From contig JAAOOA010000060.1 in NCBI GenBank assembly GCA_012861695.1, positions 17,894,472-17,958,471 on the forward strand: a stretch of 64,000 nucleotides of DNA, read 5' to 3'. Positions within the stretch are counted from its first letter, which is position 1, and each line of letters opens with the position of its first letter. Source of the stretch: Trematomus loennbergii (lineage: Eukaryota; Chordata; Actinopteri; Perciformes; Nototheniidae). This document shows positions 1 to 12,601 of the stretch, in pieces. Below the pieces are notes generated by a model. It searched no databases and was not told where the DNA came from. It saw only the letters and a list, made by a program, of their open reading frames with translations. The translations under genes and the position numbers were made by a program.

Positions 1-107
1 TGGTAAAATGTACACTATCCATTAAGAAAGTCATGCTTGGGTTACGAATGACTCCTCTGTTACCCATGTAATGATGCATCAGATACTTACAGCCATATAT
101 GATGTAG

Positions 108-330
108 GTTACAGTGGCAGCAGGAGCACGCAGGGTACCCAGGCATCCTTTTTCCAATCCACATCCTCCAGCTCTTCCTGCGACATTCCCATGCCATATG
201 GAATACATATTCCATGCAGCATGTTGTGAGTGGTCTCCAGGCTCTCCCAGATGAGCATGCTTGGCATACTTCCCAATGAAGATAACCAGATGACTAAATC
301 ACCTTGGCGCATAGGAGCAGCAATCTTATT
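108..330 (-). repeat. Degraded LINE 3'-region remnant (RTE/Rex-like)
   Basis: The stretch keeps the order of short blocks typical of a very common fish LINE read on the reverse strand: GGCATCC, then TCCTCCAGCTCTTCCTG, then CCAGATGAGCATGC, then ACCAGATG. The match is patchy with many substitutions and small deletions, so no reading frame survives. The class is remembered rather than searched. It may also be cut by the window edge. It is old relative to the other elements here. Confidence 0.4.
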
Positions 331-2953
331 TCAAATTCACGCGGTTATCAAAGTCTTGACTCGTTTGCTGGGTGAAATGATCTCAGGTGAAACAAAGTCC
401 TCTGCTTTGAGTGTTATTCTGATAAAATCCAGAAGAGAAAGTACAGAACCATAAAATAAATTAAATTTTAAAATATGATCAAGATGAGAGCCCATTAAAG
501 ACAAGAAAATCACTTAAATGTCTTTGTCTAGAAATCATCAACTTGCATGAAGAGAGGCTCTGTAGTGTATTGTTATGTTAATTAAACAACCGTTTTAAAC
601 AAAGGCATAAGGTGTGAAAGAGGAAGGGGAACATGCTGCAGGCTTTTTGTAAAATATAAACCATTAAAGAAATGAGTCACAACATAGCATGCTGCCAAGT
701 ACAGTAGACAATGCAGGTTGATTGAAGTGAATTTAGATCCTGTTACTACTTCTGTAAATTGGGTACAGTACATGCTTGTAGTTGACTTTGACAAGTGCTT
801 GTCTACACCTAATAGTTCAAAATAATGGAAGTTTGCAACGCCTTCAAATGATCAAAGATGAAATGGAATTAATTAATTAAGATGTGCATACATTGGTAGT
901 CCCGATGAATTGTAATTAATTTATGTAAAAAAGGCCATTATTCATTTAAACTATTCAAATCGTTTTTTGATTTGCAGTTATCCTTTATCTCTCTGATGTT
1001 CTGGTGTTCAACAGGATATGTACGGACTATTGATGACTTTGACCTATTTAAGACAAGAACAGAGGTTCAAACAATTAAAGAGCATTGTGTGTCTATTCTG
1101 CAGTGCCAGGCCCCGGCTTAACCAACTTCAAACCGCCAGAAGTACCTTTTTTCAGAAGAATAATCTGCAGTGCAGGTAAAGGTCTTTGTCCGTTCATTCT
1201 CACCCCATAAATGACCATTTAGAGAGCAATCAAATCACTTCCATTTGTTATCAATTGTACTAAGCAGCGACATGAAAAGAGAATTAAAAATAATTGCTCA
1301 TGAGGTCAATTGAAGCAGCACAAGAAGGATTCTACAGAAAAAGCTGATTTCTGTCAAGACATACATTGATTTGTTTAACGTGTTTATTAAAGTCCTCAAA
1401 TCATTCAGACCAAGCCCAGGACAGCAGAAATACATTGCCAGACAGCCTTAGCCTTACTTAATAAATGTAAGTGTGTGTTTCTGCCAATATCCCTTGAGGA
1501 GAGGGGATTTAATAAATAATGTTTCTGTAAATCGGAATTTATATTGAAAGAGTGGCGACAAATGGATATTTCCCTTGCCCATTTTCTTTATTTGTCCAAT
1601 TTTTCATCCATTACTTAATCACACCGGCTGCTTTAGGTAAGAACCTAAATGCATGAATTCCATGTGTTATGGATGTGTTTATGCTGCATGCAATGTGGAG
1701 GAGGAAAGCACATTATAACCAATACCACAGAGATAAGTACAACTTACTCAACGGGTCGAAAGCCATTGATTAAAAAATGATCAAACTTAAAAACTTGCAG
1801 TGATGGTGTGTATTTTCATTATTGTGAAGTCACCTTAAGGTTTAAATGGTAATTTGGTTTAATAGTGGGCCCCTTAATAACCTATAATGAACACATTCAT
1901 AATATGTCACCTTATTCAGCTGTGGAATAACTGACACACTCGACTATCTCTTGAGAACTCTTTTAAGTAATCAGTTTATTTCACTCAAGCAAGGACTCAA
2001 ACGACACTAAGAAATAACACGTAAAGAAACATAATAGTGCCCTACGCAAGCTCTCTCTTCACAATGAAACTAGGAGTCTTTTTTCCTTCTAGTGGTTTGC
2101 AATACATGTACCTTAATATCCAAGTGATTTTATCTGTGCTGGAGCTTTCTTTTTTCAATAGAGGTCATTTGAATGGCAATTAAGGGCTCTTGCTTATTAT
2201 AATGAACATTACGACTATGTTGGATTTTCCAGTGTGGCATATATTTTAAAAGCCTTTTTTTTTTGTAGTTGTACTTCGTAATGCTTCTATTCATATCCAA
2301 ACCATGGAACACATTCTGCCTGGGTCCAAAAACTCAAGTGTGCCTCATGACCATGAGCTAGTCAGAATAATTGGAGTAACTTAAGTATGAGCCTCTTGGT
2401 TATCTCAAAAGTATAACCATTAAAGGGTTTTAACGACACATTTTCAGAATTTGTATCATCATCATCATCATAATCACGAAGACCAACTTTTAAAATACTC
2501 TTTTAGTTAGTCATGTGGCTGTTGAGTGCCTAAACTGTTTGTGAATGTAAGAAAATGTTACAGAGGTGTTAACTGGTTCGTCTTCAGCTTGACTCAAGCC
2601 TGCTAATGATGACGACTGTGAATTGGCTCATCAAGTCTTAATTGCCAGGTTTTAAACTTTTACATGTGTGTAGCACACATAGACTGTCTTAAAGACATTT
2701 AGCTCACATCGGTTTAGATGCATCCAAAACAAACCATGTATTGTTAGATGTATTGTTGTGCACTAATAATTGTGTATGAAGATATTGTCTGCTTGATGCA
2801 GAATGTACGTTTGTAATTTCTTCAGTGACCAGTGTGCTCCTGGGCTTCTTCACCTGGAAAAGTATAATTATATTTTGGTACATTAGTCGAAAAAGATACG
2901 CAGAGAAGCGCTTGGCTCTATTCATTTTTATCATTGTAACAATGCAACTCTTC
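331..2953. other. Unassigned AT-rich sequence, no gene seen
   Basis: I see only short chance frames, a few A/T runs and a small ATC repeat near 2,457-2,471. No splice-flanked coding segment, inverted repeat or recognisable transposon end was found. Confidence 0.5.
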
Positions 2954-2959
2954 CCTTAC
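2954..2959. repeat. Target-site duplication CCTTAC, left copy
   Basis: CCTTAC directly precedes the left terminal inverted repeat at 2,960 and is repeated exactly at 3,982-3,987 after the right one. Six bases is shorter than the usual 8 for hAT elements. Confidence 0.75.
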
Positions 2960-2977
2960 TAGACCCTCCAGAAAAAC

Positions 2978-3043
2978 GCGGGCTAAAATCCTTGATTATG
3001 CGGGCTAAAATCCTTGATTATGCGGGCTAAAATCCTTGATTAT
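2978..3043. repeat. Three tandem copies of a 22-bp unit
   Basis: Exact units start at 2,978, 3,000 and 3,022, each beginning GCGGGCTAAAATCC. They sit just inside the left TIR and repeat the GCGGG subterminal motif, so they may multiply a transposase-binding site. Confidence 0.9.
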
Positions 3044-3302
3044 GCGATTAAACATGCGGGGTTTTTATGTGATTTTATGCGGTGAAGTTGCGAAATATGT
3101 GGAAATATGCTAAATATGCGAAAAGTTGCGAAATATGCGGGAAGCGGAAAAAAAAGGTGATTCTTCTCCCACACCCTGTTACTAGGCTACTACTGAATGA
3201 AAGTGAGCCCTTTTAAAGAGTTCCTATGATAAACAAGCATACTAGAAGCAAGCTACATCACAAAGTGTTATTTATGTATTTATATATGGGCTATTTTAAT
3301 CA

Positions 3303-3312
<10 letters not shown>

Positions 3313-3361
<49 letters not shown>
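3313..3361. repeat. (AC)n microsatellite
   Basis: A pure CA/AC dinucleotide run of about 24 units, preceded by a short CT run, inside the hAT-like element. Confidence 0.95.
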
Positions 3362-3364
<3 letters not shown>

Positions 3365-3412
3365 TCTCCGCCTCATTCTGTTTTCATTTACTTGTTCGTT
3401 ATCTGACCAGCT

Positions 3413-3776
3413 TCAATCTTGTAGGCTGCTCACCTCGTTTCTTGTAGCCCTCGAAAGGGTTTTGGAGGTTGATGCCTCGGTGAACGCGAGTTGTTTGGCT
3501 TTCTTGTCCGCAGCAGCAGAAAGCATTTTCGAATGTTTGAATGAATCAAAGTTTTCTCTTATGCTCCAACACACAGTTGCACGGGGTGCAGAATAGTTTC
3601 CCCCCACTTTCGTGCAAGACATCGGGGTACTGCTTTGCCCGGTCTTTAGCAGAAATGTTCGTAGGCAAATGAGATGGATTCGATGTTTTCATCTTGGTCA
3701 GAGCCGTATAATAGTATAATAGTATATAATCTATATGGCGCTGATCTTGTTGTTTTCTCTCTCGTGTGAGTTCCAC
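3413..3776 (-). pseudogene. Broken CGGBP1-like zinc-finger N-terminus of a transposase
   Basis: From the ATG at 3,776 the reverse strand encodes 76 codons. Residues 51-74 (PDVLHESGGKLFCTPCNCVL and following) resemble the zinc finger of vertebrate CGGBP1, a DNA-binding protein thought to derive from a hAT transposase. The Cys pair is C63 and C66. The frame stops after EHKRKL. In the next frame (3,413-3,622) the same region continues as FDSFKHSKMLSAAADKKAKQ, which looks like the downstream His-containing part and linker, so a frameshift or small deletion separates them. The catalytic hAT domain is absent. Inference: relic of an autonomous relative, not a working protein. Confidence 0.6.
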
Positions 3777-3981
3777 ACATTCACTCTACGGTGTTGTTTA
3801 CCTGCGCGAGCTGATGACATCACTACTTCACGTTAACTTTTTTTTCCCTCAACTTTGTGTGGAAAAATGCGGGGATTATGCGACCTTTTAATAAATATGC
3901 GCCCTTTTAAAAATCTGCGCCATTTTTCTGATTATGCGGTAAATTATGCGATCGCATAATCGCGTTTTTCTGGAGGGTCTA

Positions 3982-3987
3982 CCTTAC
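3982..3987. repeat. Target-site duplication CCTTAC, right copy
   Basis: Exact repeat of 2,954-2,959, abutting the right TIR. Confidence 0.75.
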
Positions 3988-6900
3988 ATATGTGCCTTCT
4001 GCACACAAGGCCACGTTGACCCCAAGTATTTTTCTTTACCTTGACTTTTTTAATATGAATAACGATATTAATTTTAATGGCACAAGCCACCAGATTCCAA
4101 ATTAGATTAATATTATCAAAATGACCTCTGAATTTACAATCGGCAATCTATTTTCTGCTGGTCTCACCAATGGTTCCAAAGAACTAGAGGGGAAATAAGG
4201 TGTACTGTTGAAGGAAACATCTCACTTAATGCATATTTTTTACATGATTAAAAGCGAGACCAAATCCCCTCAAGGAAATCATCCCGTCACCCCTAGAACT
4301 GTGGCACAGAGCGACAGACCTACCATTTTCTCTCCTCTAAATGAAATGTTAACATATAGATATCACGGTGGATGACTTCCCCATGCCACATTAGTTCTCC
4401 ATGAAAGGGTATGTCCTATCTGCATAATGTATACTGCCTCCATCTGACTGACAGCATTTTGCTAAATAGATAAAGATTTCAATATTAATGAGGTTTCATG
4501 TGTGCTGCTGCATGTTAATAACGCTGAAGAGATAATGCAATGAGCTAGTTCCAATTTTTCTGCATCATGATGGGACTTATTCATTTCTAGCGTGCCGCAA
4601 CTCTTGTCTCTTGTGAAATTTAAAGTGACTAGTAGAAGAAAGTCTTGGTGCATGAAGTAAACACACAATCACAGGCAAATGAAAACAAACTTTCTACAAT
4701 AATGTCAGATGTCTTAAAGGAGCATATTATGTTTGTCGGAGCCACAATGCTTGTTTTGCCATTGCTTATTATTTGTATGATTAGATTCATTTCCGTTTAC
4801 ACCAGGTTTAATTATTTTGGTTATCACTTCCGGCAATTGTCACATGGGTGTGGTTAATGGTTATTTAGGTCACCTGTGGGATGCCTGTTTTGTGTATGAC
4901 GAAGAGGAGAGGGTGAATTGCTCCGACACTTTCTGTTGACCGTGTGGTCTGGACTTGGATATTGTTTGTTTGGTGTCTTTATTAAACACCATGGACTCTA
5001 ACTAGTACGGACTCTTGTATGGAATGTGTCACAGCGAAGAGAACGTTTTTGCCTCTCAGCGGCATAACTCAAAGGGACTTTTTGCTGCTACAATGTTTAT
5101 ATTACGTTTGCTGAATAAATGACTATTCTTAAACTATCATTGGATGATTAAAATGTAGAATTTACAAAAATCACGAGTGGGTTTAAATTAAATTCAGAAT
5201 ATTTTGACCTCAAAGTCGAGGAACAGAGACTATTGTGCAAATGCTGCGTCTTTTCTTCTACCACCCAGTCACTTTTAAGTAAACCCTGTTCTTTAGAACT
5301 TGACAATTTCAAAATACACGTACAGCTGTGTCTAAGCTACTGTTACATAATGTTTCTTCTTTTATTCATTCAGGAATAACCAACTAAGTAAAAGTTGTCT
5401 TTTTCAAGGCTTTTATGCATGAATCGCATTGAAATCTTTGCTCGACTGCCTGCTGAGGGTTATGCAATTCTCTGCAACAGACAAATCCTGAATTGGGTCT
5501 CAGGCACTACCTTTTTTTCCCTTTAGATCCAAATTACATTTTCCTTCCTATGCAAGTGTGTTTAAACAGAATTGCCATTGACTTGCAAATAATGTCAAAG
5601 TGACAAGTAACAGGGAAGTATTTTGATACATCACCCTATAAGTGTTTGTAAAATGCTTATCGGGTTATTATTATATTTATCTTGAAGCATTTTGAAAATG
5701 TATGTGCATATAACAATGTTTAAGAGTGCTATTAGAAGATCATAATGCATTATAAGTACCTTATATAATGCATTACATCCATGGAAACATAGAAACTGTT
5801 TTTGCTTCTTGATCTACACACTTAGTCCCTCTACCAGATGTTTTATTAAGGGTATATAAAAAAGACAATATAGGAGATAAATACATGATATATTCAGAGC
5901 CTCTATCATTTATGCACAGCCTCAATGTCTGCACTAACATGTGCTTTCAAGTCTTTCAGAAACGCCAAACAGTTTGTACATAACATGTTATCATTTTTTA
6001 GCACTGTATGATAAGTGTTTATTTGGAGTACATATCAGTTTGATTTTCTGTTCAAAATGACTTCTTGTTTCATTGCTCAGGGTTATGGTCTCTCATTATT
6101 ATCCACCGTTATTCCTCAAAGCAAATGTGCTGGCAGTCAGAAGTCATGATAGACAAATAAAAGAATTGATGTGCAAATCAGAATTGTCATATCAGAAATA
6201 TCTTCCAAGTGTAGAACATAACATTTAGTTTTTTCTTGTTGCAGATTTCAAAATGAATCTTTTAAAAATAATTAAATATATTCTCAGATAGATAAAGGCA
6301 TCCGTTTAATGACAATATTATCATGATAACAATAGGATTTTTCAATTGAGAATTTCACTTTTGAATGCACTTTTATTTGCATCACTTGCATCTGACTGGC
6401 TTTTGTATTTGAGGTGAGTGAGCGCTGGTTTTATAAGTTGTAAATATGCACACACTTAACACAATTTATCAGTTTTGATTATAACATGGTGATGCATTTG
6501 TTATATGTACTCAAACTGTCAAAATGTGCATTATTGTAAACATAATCATAACAACATTCAGATTTCACATGTCATAATAAACTAGTGAGAACTAAGTCAT
6601 GAGCTAAAGATGTCTTTAGTATTAGCATTAAAACTACATCAGCTGCCAATCTGCCTTGACTGATGAGCTATAGATGTTTTAGTTTCACTGACTGACAGAA
6701 TAAACTGCCTTTTGTCCCTACATAATTCAGAGGTCCAGACTCAGATAGCAAGACAGATAAGCTTAAAATACAGAGATGATGTATTTAGCATGAGGTCAGA
6801 ATTGCAGAGTTGGAACAAGTCGATAATTGGACCAGTCCATTTTATATAACACTGCAACAATTCTCATAGTTCACATAGTTTTGCATGAACTATGCTCTTT

Positions 6901-7270
6901 TTTGGCCAACATAGACTTCTTAAAACTTAATATTGATCATGGCGACCCAAAAATAATCTTAGTTTCTCAGTGGAGTGTGTAATATTTTAGTTAATGTTAG
7001 TAGGAGATGAGGCAGAGTACTTATACTTACACATTCAATAGTCATTGTTTAATTGGAGTGGCCTTTCTGCCCCCCTTGGTGATTGTAAGTCCAAGTTGTG
7101 TGATGCATTGTTAGTGCTTTTTCACTGAATACATTTGCCTGCTGTGGCTGCAAAAAGGCCATGAAAGCATTGAGAGTAAACTGATATTAAGCTACAAGTT
7201 GGAAAGCTAAACAATTTCCTGGAACTCAGTATAAAGCTGTTAAGTCAATGGGGGCTGAAGACTGAGGTGA
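3988..7270. other. Unassigned sequence, no gene seen
   Basis: AT-rich, with only short chance frames. The part near 4,720-5,035 has an LTR-like feel (CACCTGTGGGATG, later ATTAAA and a TGTGTCACA end) but lacks a duplication, so it is not called. Confidence 0.4.
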
Positions 7271-7274
7271 AAAG

Positions 7275-7480
7275 GCATAACAAGTCAAATTCATTTCAAT
7301 AGCATAACATGACCAGAACAAAGTGCTTTACAAACATTGGAAAATCAATGAGTAATGCAAAAATAAATAAATAAGCGTCCTCAAATGGCAGAAATTGGTT
7401 GCAACTTGCATTCAAAAGCCAACGAAAATAGGAAGGCTTTGAGCTGTCCTTTGAACGACTCAGTAGAGAGGAATCAATCT
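7275..7480 (-). repeat. Degraded interspersed repeat (CAAAGTGCTTTACA type)
   Basis: The string AGAACAAAGTGCTTTACAAA followed about 100 bases later by CAAAAGCCAACGAAAATAGG and then GGCTTTGAGCTGTC matches the order of blocks in a very common fish repeat that reads AAAGTGCTTTACA, AAAAGCTAA, and a lysine-rich frame. The reverse strand is open for 114 codons from 7,640, but the predicted product has no feature I recognise. Confidence 0.35.
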
Positions 7481-7640
7481 CTGTTGATTTATCACTATGA
7501 GCAACCTCTTTCAAACCGTTTCTTTCAGACATTGTTCTTATTAATAATGCAGCCTGAACAAGAACTGCAGACATACCATACCAGCATACAATTTTAATAG
7601 AACAGGTAAACAAGTCTAGGAAGGACATACCAATGACCAT

Positions 7641-10240
7641 TCATTAGCGTTAACTGCCAAGTCACATTAAACTTTCTGGATACGCTTCTTTATACAGTCA
7701 TGCACACACATACAAACAGTATCCAATATAAAAGGCTACGTACTTTCCAGCTTTATAGACTACAATTCTATTATCGCTGTCTATAGTAGCTTTGTGATGA
7801 ACAAAAGGGCTTCAGATGAAAGCTATAATAAAAGCAAGCCTTTGCTGTACAAATTACGGACATATTTATCTCCTTAAGGCACTGAAAATTAAAGTCCTTG
7901 GAACATCTTCACAAAATAGCAAGATATGTTGCCTTGCTACAAATGTAATGGAAAAAGGGGGGTTTTGTCATCACGAGGGACACTGGAAAAAACAACATTG
8001 AATATTGTTCCAGGGAACAGAGAAGAAAAGAAAAACATGCATGGATGCTTTGACGTGCATGTTAAGAGAAAAACCTAAGGCTCTCTGTCCACACAGTGCT
8101 TTTTACTTGCAGAAAGGGCGCTTGGCAGAGCCATATCCCAGCATTTCATAAAAAAAAACGCCCCCGGCGCTTGTTTTTATGACAACATCTTGACAACGTA
8201 TCACCACTTTTATAAGTCAGAGTAGCTTTGCCCCTTTGCCTTTTATCTACTTATACTGTTGACATCCTTTTTTCACTATGAACATCAACTGGAAGATCCT
8301 TGCTCTGTCTGTATGAATTAGTTTTTCACTGATCAGTCTGACAGCCGCAGAGTGAGGAAGACGATCTGCGATACAATTAGAACACGCACCAGCAGCAACA
8401 TTCAGGGTCCACACGGCTGATCCCACAAACTCACTTTTTGGCCTTTGTTGTGATAGTTTCCGTCTGAAAGACAGGGCTTGAAACAAGCTTCTCTTCAAAT
8501 ATCTACAGTGACATCACCAGCGCTTTACTGAAAAGTTGAAATGTTTTCAACTCACAAAGCACTCACAGCAGCGTTTCAAAAATGACCAAGCACTTATAAA
8601 AAGAGACGCTGGGCGCAGCAGTTATTTCTGAGGCAGCGGCACGTGTCAGCATGCACTCTCACATCATTAAAATACAATTAAAAAGACGCTGGCCACCTTC
8701 AGAAAAAGACCCTACATGAAAAGGCCCATTAGGCTGTTACTCCCAACCATTCACCCCGCTACAGTTTGTTTGAATCCTGATGTGGAGGAGCTAATTAATT
8801 CTTGACTCCTGTGTTAAAATAGCCTGTTAGCACAAATACCTGCCTCATGCACATTCTCAGCTAAACTCACTGGTGGATGTGACTTGGGCTCATAGTGAAA
8901 GAAGTCTTTGTGGACCAGTCATGCCTTGCAGACTTCCTTGATGTCCCCTCACTTCTATGCAAATGAATCCATATTCCCCCTGCCTGCATTCGTCTGTTAA
9001 GCATAGTGCTCCCCTCTGCTAGCTGTTTGTAGAAAGGAATTTAAATTTTAATGTAATGCTGTGAGGTATATTAACAATTATGCAAATACATAAGAATACC
9101 TGATAGGATCTTCCCAGCTGTTCTTGAGTGCAGGGGCATGAGAGAATGTGTACAGGCAATTTAGGCATAAGGGGAATTTATGGAAATAAAAGCACTTATG
9201 ATTGTAATACTGTACCGTACACTATACTGCACAGGGAATTCAAAACCAAAGGCTTCATTTATGTGAGGGTCATCTATATAATGGCAGTATCCAAGGCGTT
9301 ATATTCATGGTCAGTGGATGCAATGTAAGTTAATAAAATAAACAGAAAATCAATTTTAACAAATCTGGGAAATACAGAAAATAATTGATTTTGATATGAA
9401 AGCATATTTGCATTTAAACAGTTTGAGGAGCAAATAGACAGTATAATAATATAATATTCATATACACAGAGTGTATAGTAAGGATACAATTTGCATAATT
9501 TCAACAGCTAAAAGATGGATTTAATTTTTATTATGAACTCATATTTGTATTATTTTCTGTGTATTTTGTTTTGATAGCTTGGTTTATTATATGTTATTCA
9601 TAAGCCACAATGGACAAATCTTCAGGAATCAAGATCAGTGAATGGTTTTGCATCTCTGGTTCATTAATAAACACAATAATAAAAACAATATTAACAGTTT
9701 TATTTTTTGAAGGGACTGCTAATCAATTCAGTGTTCAATATATCATATAATGATTAAGATGTTTGGTTTCTGAATGGTACAAATACCAATAATTCATATA
9801 TTGTGTTTTAAGCTTCAAGGAAGTTATCTTTGTTTGGTTTAAATATTGTTTTCATTAATAATACAATGTGTTTTTAATGAAAGCATTAGTCTTTGCTCAA
9901 GCTTTACCTCAGTTCTGACTAATCTTACTGCAAAACCTTAATCCTTTTGTGAACAACTTAATCCTAATAGCTGAATACTCCATAGGTTTGCCAATACCTG
10001 CGTGGAAAGGTTGCCTTTCTCCCATTCCACGAGGCCCTGTTCCCCAATAATAGTGTTTCTGTGTCTTATTATTATTAGTTTCAGTCAAATGGGATAGTTT
10101 ATTTAATACATTATGAATAAGGGTTTAATAGTGTCCTCTTATTGTGCTCATTTTCTGGTTCACACTTGTAGTTTGGGCTTCTACAAGGACATGTTAACAT
10201 CATTTCATTTTTTTTAAAGCACATTATTTTTCTCATTCTG
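7641..10240. other. Unassigned sequence, no gene seen
   Basis: Short frames only. At 8,100-8,700 GC-rich words such as AAAACGCCCCCGGCGCTTG and AAAGAGACGCTGGGCGCAG occur in roughly inverted arrangement, possibly a worn non-autonomous transposon, but no clean ends were found. Confidence 0.4.
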
Positions 10241-10454
10241 TGTAAATGATGCTCAGTGCAAGTTCTTTCAGGAAGACTGGTATACATTCACTCCGCAGCT
10301 GCTTATAATCAGCTCATCACAGGCTTTCTGTACATTCACCTCAATCTCCAGCAGCCAATCATCGTGCTGCAGCCAAACTTTAAAATGGTTCTCCTCTCTC
10401 CTGCAGTCAGCGTGATTTCAGGTTTTCATGCTGCCGACATACCCGTTTCAGATC
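10241..10454. repeat. Dispersed module fragment, host of the hAT insertion
   Basis: The block contains GCAAGTTCTTTCAGGAAGA and CCTGCAGTCAGCGTGATTT. The first recurs in altered form near 23,427 (GCAAGCTCTTCAGGAAGAA) and the second at 26,443 (CCTGCAGTCAGCGTGATTT), so all belong to one dispersed repeat family. Its coding capacity and class are unknown. Confidence 0.5.
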
Positions 10455-10462
10455 CTCGTAGC
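10455..10462. repeat. 8-bp target-site duplication CTCGTAGC, left copy
   Basis: Identical to 13,029-13,036, immediately outside the hAT terminal repeats. Confidence 0.9.
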
Positions 10463-10793
10463 CAAAGATGGGGTCGTTACTCCAAAAATATATATTACAT
10501 ATTACTTAAAAAAATATATATATGACTTTACTTCGTTACTCTCTACGCGTTACTTTACTCGTTACTTTACTCGTTACTTTACTCGCAGGGCCGCCCATCC
10601 CTACAGGCACATCACGCAGACTGCGGAGGGTGCTTCATTTTGCGGAGGGAGCCTCATCAGACGCGCAAATGCGGCGCACCTACAGTGTAAACGCGTCACA
10701 GTTTTCGCCGCTGCGAGGCTCCACTAGCCTCATGAGGGCCTCATCATATAACTTTGCGTGTTTGCTGTTTACTCGTTACTTTACTCGACATCC

Positions 10794-10853
10794 TCACTCG
10801 TCCTCCTTAGCTATTAGCTTCACGTTAGCATGTTGTCTTTGCAGGTGCTTGTT
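10794..10853 (-). pseudogene. BED zinc-finger exon, second part beyond the insertion
   Basis: Immediately left of the nested element the minus strand reads KHLQRQHANVKLIAKEDE then stop. KHLQRQH supplies the H-x4-H pair missing from the first part, in the correct frame. This shows that the two pieces were contiguous before the insertion. After the stop the sequence is non-coding GTAAAGTAACG repeats, so the exon was already truncated or ended at a splice site. Confidence 0.8.
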
Positions 10854-10858
10854 TAGTG

Positions 10859-10879
10859 GGAATGCTGATACAGCATTCC
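10859..10879. other. Subterminal hairpin, 5' side of the Helentron-like element
   Basis: GGAATGCTG and its exact complement CAGCATTCC are separated by ATA. The same hairpin with a 4-base loop occurs in copy 2 near 55,275. Confidence 0.85.
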
Positions 10880-11899
10880 AACTATCTGTTCTTCAAAATC
10901 TTTATTCCGCCCGTTATTTTGCCGGTCTTCTTCTCCCACGTTCCACATCGCAGAAACCCCGTTCAAACATCAAAACGTTCAGCTCGGTCGGGAATCGATT
11001 GCTATTACTTTTCTCATTCATAACTTTCATAATTCCCGAGATATATTCCATAATTCATCACATTTTTAACCATTGAAGTCAATGGAGAAAATCTTCAGAC
11101 TTGAACAATCTTCATGCGACTTCAACTGCTAACTGTTCCTTCATACTTTCACTCAGAAACCTCATTCCAACTTTAAAATGTTACACATCTTTCTGAAATT
11201 ATTCGTGTAACACAACCTTTAAATCTGATTCTATACTTTTAGAGATATTAAACATTGTTCAGACCTTGGTACAGAGGCCTTCTTCAGATTTTAACATTAA
11301 CTAGAGTGCGTGATGTCACAGCTAGAGTGTAGGAAATCTTGAAATTTGCCTTCATATTTTTTTTTAAAACTGCCATAATTCCCAAACCCTACATTCCTGA
11401 GACATTATTTTTCATGACAAACGTAGGAAAACATCTCGTAGCTTGAAAAATGACAAATAATTACGCAAAAAATAATTAAACAAAATGCCTCTTGAGGGCA
11501 TGAAGTGACAAAAACTTTGAACATGTCTCCATTAAAGCCCATTGTAATTTCAGGCTGATATTTCCTCACAGCAGCAGCCGCACACCTTTAGTTAATCTGC
11601 CAAAAAGGCCACATTATTGACCCGAAAGTACACAAAAAGCACACTTCAGATACTCAAGGTCCTTGAGATGCTTCACGCTTTGAAATTTCACCGATATCTG
11701 TTACGGTTCTTCAACAAAACGTTCACATGTAAGAGGTTTATCTCTCATTCAGAACAATGGAAACCTTTGATCTCTGGACACGTCGTTAGCTCAAATATAA
11801 ACACCTGTGTCATGGAACACGATGATGTCATAACTCCAACTGACATGCTCAGAGCAGCAGACTTCGGATAATGGTTAATGGTCCTGCCCTCAACAGCTC

Positions 11900-12565
11900 T
11901 ACGTCAATTATGGGGTGTCATCATATGCCGTTTCCATGGAAACACATCCCTCGCCATAAAAGACGATGTCGCTATACATTAACTCCTATGAAAATGTTCA
12001 AAAAGTGCTCAAACTTCACATGTGTGCTAACAGTCCAGCCGTGAAGACATCTACGTGAGAGTTTTGAGATTTCTTCAAATGCCGTTGCCATGGCAACACA
12101 AGGCTCGCCATGAAACACGGTTTTCTCATAACTTCAGTGAAAATGCTCCAAACGGCCCAAAACTTCACAGGTTTGGTAACGATGCAGCCATCCACACATC
12201 TACGTGTATTATGGGGTGTCATCAAATGCCATTGCCATGGCGACAGATCACTCGCCATAAAACACGATGTCGCTGTAACTCCAATGGACATGGTCCGATC
12301 GTCCCCCAAACTTCGCTTGTATATCACCGGTCCATGCCTCAACAGCTTTACGCCAAATCTGAGATCTCACCATAGGCTGTTGCCATGGAAACGCATCCCT
12401 TGCCATAAAACACGATGTTGCTGTAGCTCCAATGGACACGGTCCGGTCGTCCCACAATCTTCACCTGTATATCACCTCTCCATGCCTCAACAGCTCTACG
12501 TCAAATCTGACATCTCACCATATGCCGTTTCCATGGAAACGCATCCCTCGCCATAAAACACGATG
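11900..12565 (+). repeat. About five ~148-bp tandem repeats inside the Helentron-like element
   Basis: The motif GCCATGG-rich core (GCCGTTGCCATGG...CGCCATAAAACACGATGT) recurs near 11,928, 12,078, 12,225, 12,376 and 12,520, giving spacings of about 145-151 bp. Units are diverged and contain short frames in all directions that are shadows of the periodicity. The array runs directly into the 3' terminal block. Confidence 0.8.
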
Positions 12566-12572
12566 TTGTCGT

Positions 12573-12601
12573 GCAATTTCTTCAGGAATTGCATTCTCTA
12601 G
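12573..12601 (+). other. 3' terminal hairpin and CTAG end
   Basis: GCAATTTC, loop TTCA, GGAATTGC (one G-T pair), then ATTCT and CTAG. This fits the hairpin-plus-CTRR arrangement of Helitron 3' ends, with a shorter spacer than classical Helitrons. Confidence 0.65.

Larger units (their letters stand above)
2960..3981 (-). mobile_element. hAT-like DNA transposon with CGGBP1-like fragment
   Basis: The 1,022-bp element is bounded by perfect 21-bp terminal inverted repeats (2,960-2,980 and 3,961-3,981; outer part TAGACCCTCCAG) and by a 6-bp duplication CCTTAC. Subterminal sequence is rich in short ATGCG/GCGAAATATGC motifs at both ends, as expected of transposase binding regions. It carries a (AC)n tract and a broken zinc-finger frame on the minus strand but no transposase catalytic region, so it is non-autonomous. 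The hAT assignment rests on TIR style and the finger; the 6-bp duplication is a mild conflict. Confidence 0.8.

Noticed and set aside
3300..3447. Plus-strand frame with a Thr-His repeat.
   Set aside because: Pure product of the CA microsatellite.
4720..5035. Possible solo LTR (CACCTG box, ATTAAA, terminal GTGTCACA).
   Set aside because: No target duplication and no clear inverted TG...CA boundary could be found; no partner LTR in the window.
7296..7640. Minus-strand 114-codon frame.
   Set aside because: Overlaps a degraded interspersed repeat; composition is chance-like with no domain.
8100..8700. Roughly inverted GC-rich words (CGCCCCCGGCGCTT versus AGACGCTGGGCGCAG), possible MITE.
   Set aside because: Similarity is weak and no ends or duplication could be placed.
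12016..12556. Several overlapping frames of 70-148 codons on both strands.
   Set aside because: Shadows of the ~148-bp repeat array in the Helentron-like element.
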